From positions 1 to 18,802 of the forward strand of contig JBBQAO010000073.1 of NCBI GenBank assembly GCA_038316355.1: a stretch of DNA of 18,802 nt, in the 5' to 3' direction. The notes under the pieces are model-generated. The model was not told the origin of the DNA and made no database searches. It was given only the letters and a program-made list of their open reading frames with translations. The position numbers and the translations under genes are program-made. This document shows, piece by piece, positions 1-6,369 of the stretch; the first letter of the stretch is position 1; each line of letters starts with the position of its first letter. The DNA comes from Ga0077527 sp038316355. GTDB lineage: Bacteria; Pseudomonadota; Gammaproteobacteria; Burkholderiales; SG8-41.

Positions 1-60
1 CGGCGTCGGAGGATTCTGCGACGCGTGCCGGGCCGTGTCAAACGGCGCAGCGGGGAACGG

Positions 61-495
61 TTATTTGACGACCTGCAGCCGCGGCCGGCCGCCGGGTGCC
101 GGTGTATCCGGCTTGGGATCTTCGGGGCTGTCGGGCGCTGCCGCCGGCAGCGTTGCACCGGACGGCGCGGTCAACTGCACCGGTGATTGTTCAGGGAAAA
201 ACAGGCCCTGGCCGTTTTCGCGCGCGAATATGCCCCGCACTGCAGCAAGCGGAATCGAACACTCGCGCGACACGCCGCCGAAGCGTGCTGAAAACTGGAT
301 CAGATCCGGACCAATAGTCAGTTTGTGCGTCGCATCGTAGCTGAGATTCAGCACGATCTCGCCGTTATTGACATGCTCAACCGGAACCCGCGTGTTTTCA
401 TCGACTTTCACTGACAGGTACGGCGTCATGCCGCTGTCACACGTCCATTCGTGGATGGCGCGGATCAGGTACGGCTTGGTCGAACGTTCGTTCAT
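61..495 (-). CDS. sspB: ClpXP protease specificity-enhancing factor SspB
   Basis: Adaptor that delivers ssrA-tagged and other substrates to the ClpXP protease in the cytoplasm. The 144-residue product starts MNERSTKPYLIRAIHEW, which matches the family N terminus. A folded substrate-binding part (about residues 1-105) is followed by a Pro/Ala/Asp-rich linker and the C-terminal tail GRPRLQVVK, the short motif that docks on the ClpX zinc-binding domain. The open frame extends further upstream, to position 612, but that extension runs through an intergenic inverted repeat and is not protein-like, so I take the Met at 495. It lies downstream of sspA on the same strand, the usual sspA-sspB pairing, with 131 bases between them. 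No strong ribosome binding site is visible. Confidence 0.93.
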   Translation of the reverse strand: MNERSTKPYLIRAIHEWTCDSGMTPYLSVKVDENTRVPVEHVNNGEIVLNLSYDATHKLTIGPDLIQFSARFGGVSRECSIPLAAVRGIFARENGQGLFFPEQSPVQLTAPSGATLPAAAPDSPEDPKPDTPAPGGRPRLQVVK

Positions 496-518
496 GGACA
501 GCCTAGTGCGGAATGATG

Positions 519-620
519 AGTGATGAATGATGAGCGATAACCGGAGATGCGCACCGGGTTTCGTTCCGCGCCCCGAAGGAAGTTCCCTTGGGGGGCATTC
601 CGGGCTCATCACTCATCACT
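519..620. repeat. Imperfect inverted repeat between sspA and sspB
   Basis: The arms at 519-534 and 605-620 are reverse complements at 15 of 16 positions. They are built from GATGAGT/AATGATGAG-like units. The 70-base loop holds a further smaller GC-rich hairpin around 572-596. As RNA it would fold between sspA and sspB. No U-run follows, so it is not a classic terminator. Similar short-unit repeats occur between genes in many bacterial genomes. Confidence 0.6.
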
Positions 621-626
621 GGAGTC

Positions 627-1226
627 CTACTTCCTCATGACCTTCTCGGAGGCGGTCAGCGCGTCGATATAGGCCGGGCGGCTGAACAGGCGCTCGGCGT
701 ATTTCATCAGCGGCGCGGCCTGCTTGCCCAACTGGATGCCGTAGTGGTCCAGCCGCCACAACAACGGCGCAATCGCCACGTCGAGCATCGAGAATTCCTC
801 GCCCAGCATGTATTTCTGCTTGGCGAACACCGGCGCGATCTGGGTCAGGCTGTCGCGGATGGTCTGGCGGCCCTTGTCAGCCTGCTTCTGGGTGCCCTTC
901 TCGATGTGTATCACGTGGGAAAACATTTCCTGCTCAAAACGGAACAGGAACAGGCGCGCCCGTGCGCGCATCACCGGATCCGCCGGCATCAGCTGCGGAT
1001 GCGGGAAACGGTCATCGATGTATTCATTGATGATATTCGATTCGTAGAGAATCAGATCGCGCTCGACCAGCACCGGCACCTGGTTGTACGGGTTCATCAC
1101 CGCGAGGTCTTCCGGCTTGTTGAACAGGTCGACGTCGATGATCTGGAAATCCATGCCCTTTTCGTACAACACGAAGCGGCAGCGTTGGCTGAAGGGACAG
1201 GTGGTGCCCGAGTAGAGTGTCATCAT
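627..1226 (-). CDS. sspA: Stringent starvation protein A (SspA)
   Basis: RNA-polymerase-associated protein with a glutathione S-transferase fold, linked in enterobacteria to stationary-phase and acid-stress gene expression. The 199-residue product begins MMTLYSGTTCPFSQRCRF. It has the N-terminal thioredoxin-like half (NQVPVLVERDLILYESNIIN, around residues 48-67), where the Val-Pro and Glu-Ser positions are typical of GST folds, then an all-helical C-terminal half. Length is normal for the family. Two adjacent Met codons (1226 and 1223) could both serve as start and no clear ribosome binding site picks between them. sspB follows on the same strand. The gene lies downstream of the petC terminator, so it probably has its own promoter. 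Confidence 0.93.
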   Translation of the reverse strand: MMTLYSGTTCPFSQRCRFVLYEKGMDFQIIDVDLFNKPEDLAVMNPYNQVPVLVERDLILYESNIINEYIDDRFPHPQLMPADPVMRARARLFLFRFEQEMFSHVIHIEKGTQKQADKGRQTIRDSLTQIAPVFAKQKYMLGEEFSMLDVAIAPLLWRLDHYGIQLGKQAAPLMKYAERLFSRPAYIDALTASEKVMRK

Positions 1227-1282
1227 GATGTTTTATCCGTGGCGGAACAGCGGGTCAGTCGGTCGGTAGTCGGTCAAAAACA

Positions 1283-1291
1283 GGGGGGGGG
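1283..1291. repeat. Nine-base G homopolymer upstream of sspA
   Basis: A run of nine G on the plus strand (C on the coding strand) lies 57-65 bases upstream of the sspA start, between the petC terminator and sspA. Runs of this length are prone to slippage in replication and in sequencing. A role in promoter spacing is possible but not shown. Confidence 0.5.
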
Positions 1292-1303
1292 TGCCGGAGG
1301 AAC

Positions 1304-1338
1304 AAAAAGGCCGTGACGCGCGAATGACGCGCACGGCC
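1304..1338 (-). terminator. Intrinsic terminator after petC
   Basis: Read on the minus strand, 17 bases after the petC stop codon, there is a stem GGCCGTG...CACGGCC extended by an inner CGCG/GCGCG pairing around a short loop, followed directly by five T. This is a textbook rho-independent terminator closing the petA-petB-petC unit and separating it from sspA. Confidence 0.88.
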
Positions 1339-1355
1339 CCGGCGGTCGACTGAGG

Positions 1356-2120
1356 TCAGTGCACGTCCTTCCAGTACTCCTTCTTCAGGGCATAGACGAA
1401 GATAAACAACAGGCCCAGCGCCATCAGCACGAACATGCCGATGGTCTTGCGGTTGCTGCGCACCGGCTCACCCATGAACACCATGTAGTTCACCAGGTCG
1501 GCAACCATCTCGTCATATTGGGCTGGCGTCAGCTGACCCGGTTTGTCGAGCTTCAACGCCATTTCGGTTTTCATGTAGCCCTCGCCGCGCACCTTGCGCT
1601 CAGCAAGCACCTGCTCGCCCTGCAGTTCCCACAGCGCGTGCGGCATGCCGACGTTGGCAAATATGGTGTTGTTCCAGCCGGTGGGGCGCTCGGCGTCACG
1701 GTAAAAACTGCGCAGGTAGGTGTACAGCCAGTCGGCGCCGCTGCCATCTGCTGAAGCGCGGGAACGCGCAATCACCGACAGGTCCGGCGGCGCGACACCA
1801 AACCAGTTTTTGGCATCCTTCGGATCCATCGCGACACGCATCAGCTCGCCGACCTTGACGCCGGTGAACACCAGGTTGTCGCGGATCTGGGCTTCCGTCA
1901 GACCGATGTCCTGCAGCCGGTTGAAACGCATGTAACTCGCGCTGTGGCAGTTCAGGCAGTAGTTGGCAAAGTGCCGCGCGCCGCGCTGCAGTGATGCGTG
2001 GTCCTCTTCGTTGATCGGCGCACGATCCAGCCTGACGTGATCACCGGCGGCCAGGGCCAGTGCCGGAACCAGCAGCAGGATTGCAAATAACCTATTGATT
2101 TTATTCATGTTTTTAATCAT
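1356..2120 (-). CDS. petC: Cytochrome c1 subunit of the bc1 complex
   Basis: Membrane-anchored c-type cytochrome of ubiquinol-cytochrome c reductase; it takes electrons from the Rieske centre and passes them to a soluble cytochrome c in the periplasm. The 254-residue product has an N-terminal signal peptide (about residues 8-25, ending ALALAAG), the haem attachment motif CLNCH at residues 55-59, a Met in VGMPHALW (M159) that fits the axial ligand, and one C-terminal membrane anchor near residues 225-245 followed by KKEYWKDVH. Its ATG overlaps the petB stop codon by four bases (ATGA), so the two are translationally coupled. A second Met four residues on could also be used. All key residues are intact, unlike the upstream petB. 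Confidence 0.95.
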   Translation of the reverse strand: MIKNMNKINRLFAILLLVPALALAAGDHVRLDRAPINEEDHASLQRGARHFANYCLNCHSASYMRFNRLQDIGLTEAQIRDNLVFTGVKVGELMRVAMDPKDAKNWFGVAPPDLSVIARSRASADGSGADWLYTYLRSFYRDAERPTGWNNTIFANVGMPHALWELQGEQVLAERKVRGEGYMKTEMALKLDKPGQLTPAQYDEMVADLVNYMVFMGEPVRSNRKTIGMFVLMALGLLFIFVYALKKEYWKDVH

Positions 2121-2749
2121 CGCATGGTCACCCGGTCAGGTTCGGGTTTGGTCTTGTCGATCGCCGAATACCAAGGCATCAGCAGGAAGAACGAGAAATA
2201 GATCAGCGTGCCGACCTGCGAAATGATGGTCCCGGCCGGCGTCACCGTCTGCGTGCCGTAATAACCGAGCACCAGGAACACGATGACAAAACTCGTCAGC
2301 GCGGCCTTGAACAGCGGTCCCTTGTAACGGATCGACTTCACCGGACTGCGATCCAGCCACGGCATCAGGAAGAAAATCAGCGTCGCAGCACCCATCATCA
2401 CCACGCCCCAGACTTTCGCCTCGATCGCCAGCGGTCCGCCCTTCATCAGCACGATCAGTGCAAGGCCGATCACCGATGCGGCGAACTTCACGCGCTGGTT
2501 GCGCGCGGTCAGCCAGATCAGCACCACATACGCAGCCACGCCGATCGCGAGCACCAGCATGAAGTCCTCGGTGATCGCGCGCAGGATCGAGTAATACGGC
2601 GTGAAATACCAGACCGGTGCGATGTGCGGCGGGGTCTTCAGCGGATCAGCCGGGATGAAGTTGTTGAACTCGAGGAAGTAACCGCCCATTTCCGGCGCGA
2701 AGAACACCACCATGAAAAACAGGAACAGAAACACCACCACGCCAACCAT
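2117..2749 (-). CDS. petB: Cytochrome b, C-terminal part (helices E-H), downstream of an in-frame stop
   Basis: C-terminal half of the bc1 cytochrome b, in the same frame as the upstream half but separated from it by a TAA codon at 2765-2767. It starts at the conserved Met of the KDMVG segment and encodes 210 residues with several hydrophobic helices. The Qo-site motif is PVWY (residues 45-48 of this piece, in IAPVWYFTPYYS), the variant seen in beta- and gammaproteobacteria in place of PEWY. No substitution is apparent that would suggest loss of selection. AAAGGA precedes the ATG with only one base between, too close for a good ribosome binding site, though re-initiation next to the stop is conceivable. 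The piece alone resembles subunit IV of b6f complexes in extent. It overlaps petC by four bases. Confidence 0.85.
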   Translation of the reverse strand: MVGVVVFLFLFFMVVFFAPEMGGYFLEFNNFIPADPLKTPPHIAPVWYFTPYYSILRAITEDFMLVLAIGVAAYVVLIWLTARNQRVKFAASVIGLALIVLMKGGPLAIEAKVWGVVMMGAATLIFFLMPWLDRSPVKSIRYKGPLFKAALTSFVIVFLVLGYYGTQTVTPAGTIISQVGTLIYFSFFLLMPWYSAIDKTKPEPDRVTMR

Positions 2750-2764
2750 GTCCTTTACCGTGTA

Positions 2765-3541
2765 TTACGGATGGTACGGGATGCCGTCGAGCGGCCGGCC
2801 CTGCGCGTCCTTGTGTTTCTTGATCTCGACACCGTCCGGGTTGTTCGAACCCACTTCGTGCAGCGCCATGATGTGCGCGGCAACGAGGCCGAGCAGCACC
2901 AGCGGCAGCGCGATCACGTGGAACGCGAAGAAGCGGTTCAGTGTGGCGTCCGAAATGACGAAGTCGCCGCGGATCCAGGTCGACAGATCGGGCCCGATCA
3001 GCGGCAGCGCATCAAACAGGTTGATGATCACCTGCGCGCCCCAGAACGACATCTGACCCCAAGGCAGCAGGTAGCCGAAGAAGGCCTCGGCCATCAGGCA
3101 CAGGTAGATCAGCATGCCGAAAATCCAGATCAGCTCGCGCGGCTGGCGATACGAGCCGTACATCAGGCCGCGGAACATGTGCAGATAGATCACGATGAAA
3201 AATGCCGAGGCGCCGGTCGAATGCATGTAGCGGATCAACCAGCCCATCGGCACATCGCGCATGATGTATTCGACGGACGCAAACGCCTCAGCCGCCGACG
3301 GCTTGTAATGCATCACCAGGAAAATGCCAGTGACGATCTGGATCACCAGCACCAGCATCGCCAGTCCGCCGAAGAAATACCAGAAATTGAAATTTTTCGG
3401 CGCGTAATACTGCGACAGGTGGTCGCGCCACAGCGACATCAGCGGAAAGCGCTGGTCAACCCAGGTCAGCACGCCGCTGATCGGTGCGTTAAGCGGACCG
3501 GCGCCGGAAAACTCTACGGGTTCTTTGGGAGTAGCAGCCAT
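2765..3541 (-). CDS. petB: Cytochrome b, N-terminal haem-binding part, ending at an in-frame TAA
   Basis: Core subunit of ubiquinol-cytochrome c reductase, carrying both b haems in the inner membrane. This 258-residue piece contains helices A-D. His107 and His121 (in RYMHSTGAS and YLHMFRG) and His208 and His223 (in FAFHVIAL and AAHIMALHE) are the expected haem ligands. GYLLPWGQMSFWG is the conserved Qo region. The frame ends ...DGIPYHP-TAA and then continues, in the same frame, with YTVKDMVG. Homologues read HPYYTVKD, so the first Tyr codon (TAC or TAT) has become TAA. The start Met lies five bases after petA with AGGGAG upstream. The product could be a truncated b6-like chain, part of a read-through full-length chain of 474 residues, or the result of a base-call error. 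Confidence 0.88.
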   Translation of the reverse strand: MAATPKEPVEFSGAGPLNAPISGVLTWVDQRFPLMSLWRDHLSQYYAPKNFNFWYFFGGLAMLVLVIQIVTGIFLVMHYKPSAAEAFASVEYIMRDVPMGWLIRYMHSTGASAFFIVIYLHMFRGLMYGSYRQPRELIWIFGMLIYLCLMAEAFFGYLLPWGQMSFWGAQVIINLFDALPLIGPDLSTWIRGDFVISDATLNRFFAFHVIALPLVLLGLVAAHIMALHEVGSNNPDGVEIKKHKDAQGRPLDGIPYHP

Positions 3542-3546
3542 GTTGA

Positions 3547-4140
3547 TCAGGCTCCCTTGCTGTCTTCGCCGATCACGATGCGCGTATCGGAGAGATATTT
3601 ATAAGGCGGCACCACCAGGTTGTCGGGCGCGGGCTTGTTCTTGAACACGCGGCCGGCGAGGTCAAACAGCGAGCCGTGGCACGGACAATAGAAACCACCC
3701 TGCCAGTTCGGATCAAACGCTTCGGCCTGTTTGGCGAATTTTTCTACTGGTGAACAGCCGAGATGAGTACAGATGCCGACCACGACCAGGTATTCATCCT
3801 TGATCGCGCGCATCTCGTTGGTCGCGTACGCTGGTTGCATTTTCTTTTTCGAATCCGGATCGACAACGTTGCCATCATTTGCGCGGACGGTTTCGAGCAT
3901 TTCCTTGGTGCGGCGGACAATCCATACCGGTTTGCCTTGCCATTCGATGGTTTTGCGTTCGCCCAGCGCGATCTCGCTCAAGTCAACCTCCACCGGCGCA
4001 CCCGCGGCCTTTGCGCGTTCTGAAGGCAACATGCTCGCCACAAACGGCACGGCTGCCGCCCCTGCTGCGACGCCTCCGGCAACAGTCGTGGCAGCAACCA
4101 GAAACTGCCGTTTTCCCTGATCGGTCTCTTTCTCGGACAT
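3547..4140 (-). CDS. petA: Rieske iron-sulfur subunit of the bc1 complex
   Basis: Carries the 2Fe-2S cluster that takes the first electron from ubiquinol at the Qo site. The 197-residue product has a Tat-like N terminus (GKRQFLVAATTVAGGVAAG, with Lys-Arg where twin Arg is usual) that also forms the membrane anchor. Cluster-binding motifs are CTHLGC (residues 124-129) and CPCHGS (152-157), both complete. The frame is open 15 codons further upstream, but Met at 4140 is preferred because AAAGGGGA lies about 8 bases before it and the sequence then matches family N termini. First gene of petA-petB-petC; the gap to petB is five bases. The tatABC genes in the same window encode the system expected to export it. 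Confidence 0.95.
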   Translation of the reverse strand: MSEKETDQGKRQFLVAATTVAGGVAAGAAAVPFVASMLPSERAKAAGAPVEVDLSEIALGERKTIEWQGKPVWIVRRTKEMLETVRANDGNVVDPDSKKKMQPAYATNEMRAIKDEYLVVVGICTHLGCSPVEKFAKQAEAFDPNWQGGFYCPCHGSLFDLAGRVFKNKPAPDNLVVPPYKYLSDTRIVIGEDSKGA

Positions 4141-4344
4141 GCCTGTAGTCCCCTTTAGTGCTTGCAGCTGCTGGAAAGGCGACATTTTACACGGGGACCC
4201 GGGTAAAAGTTAAGCAGAACCTGAAAAAGTCTAACTGATTCAGCAGGTTACTGGATGCGCTGGGGAGTGATGCAGGGCGCGGCCCGGCACGCAGGACAGA
4301 CCGCGGGGAGTCCGCGCGGCTGCATCGGGCTTATTGCAGCGAAC

Positions 4345-4797
4345 TTACTGCGGCGGGGACTGCGGGGCGACGCGTTGCCAAGGCGAGGCACAGTTTTGCA
4401 CGTACGGAAAATACTTCTGCGAGTCTGCGCAGAAATACCAGGTCGGCGCCGGCGCTCCCGGTTGCGGTTGCGCCGCCGGGGGCTGTTGAACCTGGGCCTG
4501 CACCTGCGGCTGCGCCAGAGGCACCGGATTGCCGCGCTCGTCGTAGAACACCAGCGGCTCACGCACCACCACCCGCTCGCGCACCACCACCACCGGCGGC
4601 GGCGCGTAGTAATACGACGGGTAATAATAAGGACGCGATTCGACCCACCATGGTGCAAACAGCAGCGGCGCGCCGATATAAATGCCGACCCGGGCGTGGG
4701 AATGGCCGTGGCCGTGACGGTGGCCGCCGCCGGCGCTGGCCTGCAGGCTTGCGCTCAACATCACGGCAGCCAGTATCAACATCAGGGTTTTACGCAT
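4345..4797 (-). CDS. Small secreted His/Tyr/Pro-rich protein of unknown function
   Basis: I do not recognise a named family. The 150-residue product starts at Met 4797, chosen over an upstream Met at 4839 because GAGGAGGGA lies just before it and a signal peptide follows at once (MRKTLMLILAAVMLSASLQA, cleavage near ASA-GGG). The mature protein opens with a His/Gly cluster (GGGHRHGHGHSHAR, possible metal binding), then a Tyr-rich stretch (YYYPSYYYAPP), Val/Arg-rich segments, a Gln/Pro-rich linker, and a C-terminal module with two Cys (WYFCADSQKYFPYVQNCASPW). C-terminal modules of this YYPYVQxCxxxW kind recur, as I recall, in small exported proteobacterial proteins. Probably periplasmic or outer-membrane associated. 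It lies downstream of petA's divergent flank but on the same strand as petA. Confidence 0.8.
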   Translation of the reverse strand: MRKTLMLILAAVMLSASLQASAGGGHRHGHGHSHARVGIYIGAPLLFAPWWVESRPYYYPSYYYAPPPVVVVRERVVVREPLVFYDERGNPVPLAQPQVQAQVQQPPAAQPQPGAPAPTWYFCADSQKYFPYVQNCASPWQRVAPQSPPQ

Positions 4798-4869
4798 GGA
4801 TCCCTCCTCGGGTAACCACAGAACACGGAATGGCGCCATGATAGACCCGCCGTGATGCCCCGGAGCGGG

Positions 4870-5482
4870 CTAATTTGTTACAGAGTGTAACCACTTGCGC
4901 CGCAGGTAAATCCCGCCGACCACCGTCAGCGGCAGGTAAATCGCGATTAGTCCGTAAAACATCAGGCGCATCTCCCATTCGGCGTCAAACACCGTCAGGA
5001 AATCGAGCAGTTTTTCGCCCCTGCGCCGGATTTGCCAGATACGCTGACCGTAAGCCTCGTGGTCCTGGTCGTTGTCCTGGTCGTGGTCCTCGTCGTTGTC
5101 CTGGTCGTGGTCCTCGTCGTTGTCCTCACCGTTGTCCTCACCGTGGTCCTCAACCAGCAGAGCCAGCCGGTCGCTGCGGCGCAGGCTGTTGCGGATGCGG
5201 AAATATTCGCTGTCGCTGCCGGCGTGGTGTCGTTAAGACGGTAACGAGCAGCATCGCCCTGCAGTCGGACGTACAACCAATAGCGGGGTGCCGCCCCGTC
5301 CGCTGCGACCACGCTCCTCGACGCTGGTGACGGTGCCGATCACCTCGCGCAGATCGCTGGAAGCAGGCATCGGCTGCAGAGGTCGGTCACCAGTTGGATC
5401 ACCACATAACCGAGGAACAGCCACAATCCGGTGCAGATGGTCCGGCGCACACGATCGGGAATAAAAATGACCGATAAGTCAT
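4870..5482 (-). pseudogene. Frame-disrupted two-membrane-segment protein with acidic repeat
   Basis: No single frame is open, but coherent protein segments follow each other on the minus strand in changing frames. They are: MTYRSFLFP from ATG 5482; DRVRRTICTGLWLFLGYVV from 5456 (a membrane segment); SSDLREVIGTVTSVEERG from about 5358; RYWLYVRLQGDAARYRLN from 5285; and SDSEYFRIRNSLRRSDRL from 5217, which stays open to the TAG at 4872-4870. This last segment includes an acidic Asp/Glu/His/Asn repeat, RIWQIRRRGEKLLDFL, and a second membrane segment (FYGLIAIYLPLTVVGGIYL). At least three frame changes, and perhaps a fourth at the 5' end, are needed. Two membrane segments around an extracytoplasmic domain recall DUF3592-type proteins, but that is only a resemblance. 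Either a decaying gene or a stretch of poor sequence. Confidence 0.6.
5056..5152 (-). repeat. 12-base tandem repeat encoding acidic Asp/Glu/His/Asn run
   Basis: About eight copies of a 12-base unit of the form (G/C)AGGAC(C/A)ACG(A/G)(C/T) on the minus strand, partly organised in 24-base double units. In the frame that matches the flanking protein segments it encodes repeats such as EDHDQDND. The plus-strand reading gives only a Val/Leu run and another minus frame a Thr/Arg run, both artefacts of the repeat. The unit length is a multiple of three, so copy-number changes keep frame. Confidence 0.8.
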
Positions 5483-5540
5483 ATGACGTCTGTCTTGAAA
5501 AACCAGCCCCCCCGCAAACAAACCGTGCAGTGACTCCGGT

Positions 5541-6287
5541 CTAAACCGGGTTCTCCACCTCGATGAAGCGGTGCTGCAGTCCGAAACGCTGCGCCAGATG
5601 TACACCCAGCGCCTGCACGCCATAACGCTCCGTGGCATGGTGGCCGGCGGCGATATAGGCGACGCCGGATTCACGCGCGGCGTGCACCGTCTGTTCGGAA
5701 ATTTCGCCGCTGATGTAGGCATCGACACCGAGCGCGATGGCCTGCTCGAACAGGCCCTGCGCACCGCCGGTGCACCAGGCGACTCGACGCACCGGACGCG
5801 CCGGGTCACCGATGACCTGCGGCGCACGTCCGAGTTTTTGTTCGATCATCCGTGTCAACGCAGCCAGCGTGGCGTGGTCCTTGAGGCCGCCGTGCACGCC
5901 GATGTTCTGCTCGCCAAAACGCCCCGCCGGCGTCAAACCGAGCTGCCGCGCGAGTGCTGCGTTGTTACCGACTTCGGGATGGACATCCAGCGGCAGGTGA
6001 TAGGCGAAGAGATTCAAATCGTGTTCCAGCAACAGGCCGATGCGGCGGCGGCGCATGCCGGTGATGCGCCCGTCTTCGCCGCGCCAGAAATAACCGTGGT
6101 GCACGATCAGCGCATCAGCGCCGGCGGCGACCGCAGCCTCGATCAGTGCCGCCGATGCAGTGACGCCGGTGACAATGCTCGCGATTTCGGCTCGTCCTTC
6201 CACCTGCAGGCCGTTTGGGCAATAATCACGGAAATCAGGGACTTGCAGATAATCCGCCAGATAGGCGTCGAGCGCAGTGCGTTCCAT
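5541..6287 (-). CDS. ybgI: NIF3-family metal-binding protein (YbgI-like, GTP cyclohydrolase I type 2 homologue)
   Basis: Member of the widespread NIF3/DUF34 family, a dimetal protein often annotated as GTP cyclohydrolase I type 2; its true role is unsettled. The 248-residue product keeps the metal-site residues in order: His63-His64 in VHHGYFWRG, Asp101 in YHLPLDVHPEVGNN, and His216-Glu220 in GHHATERYG. The spacing agrees with the E. coli YbgI sites. Length is that of the short, two-domain bacterial form without an inserted CutA-like domain. It is divergent from the DegS-like protease gene, with 82 bases between the starts. The frame-disrupted gene lies 58 bases downstream on the same strand. 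This order (protease, NIF3, bc1 genes) is common in betaproteobacteria. Confidence 0.93.
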   Translation of the reverse strand: MERTALDAYLADYLQVPDFRDYCPNGLQVEGRAEIASIVTGVTASAALIEAAVAAGADALIVHHGYFWRGEDGRITGMRRRRIGLLLEHDLNLFAYHLPLDVHPEVGNNAALARQLGLTPAGRFGEQNIGVHGGLKDHATLAALTRMIEQKLGRAPQVIGDPARPVRRVAWCTGGAQGLFEQAIALGVDAYISGEISEQTVHAARESGVAYIAAGHHATERYGVQALGVHLAQRFGLQHRFIEVENPV

Positions 6288-6369
6288 GGGCAGCAGTCAA
6301 TCCGAATTGGTCAACGAATCCAGCGACATCAAGCAGCAAACATTGTAACCGCGACCCCGCGGCCCCTTC

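Noticed and set aside
1..60. Possible RNA gene or gene end at the left edge
   Set aside because: No tRNA-like fold, no start codon with ribosome binding site and no recognisable protein sequence; nothing supported.
588..1316. Long plus-strand ORF over sspA
   Set aside because: Antisense shadow of a clearly recognised gene in GC-rich DNA; the translation is His/Arg/Gln rich and has no family features.
2765..2767. Reassignment of TAA to Tyr in this organism
   Set aside because: TAA ends several intact genes in the window (sspB, hisF, hisE, tatC, mlaF), so TAA is a normal stop here.
2624..3604. Plus-strand ORF of 326 codons over petB
   Set aside because: Antisense shadow of cytochrome b; full of His, Gln and Arg with no recognisable domain.
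5032..5244. Plus-strand ORF with a long Val/Leu run
   Set aside because: Product of the 12-base repeat read on the wrong strand; the acidic minus frame joins meaningful flanking segments.
5541..5827. Overlapping minus-strand ORF running from inside the NIF3 gene into the broken gene
   Set aside because: Its upstream part is a shadow frame of the NIF3 gene; only the last part from the ATG at 5482 may belong to the disrupted gene.
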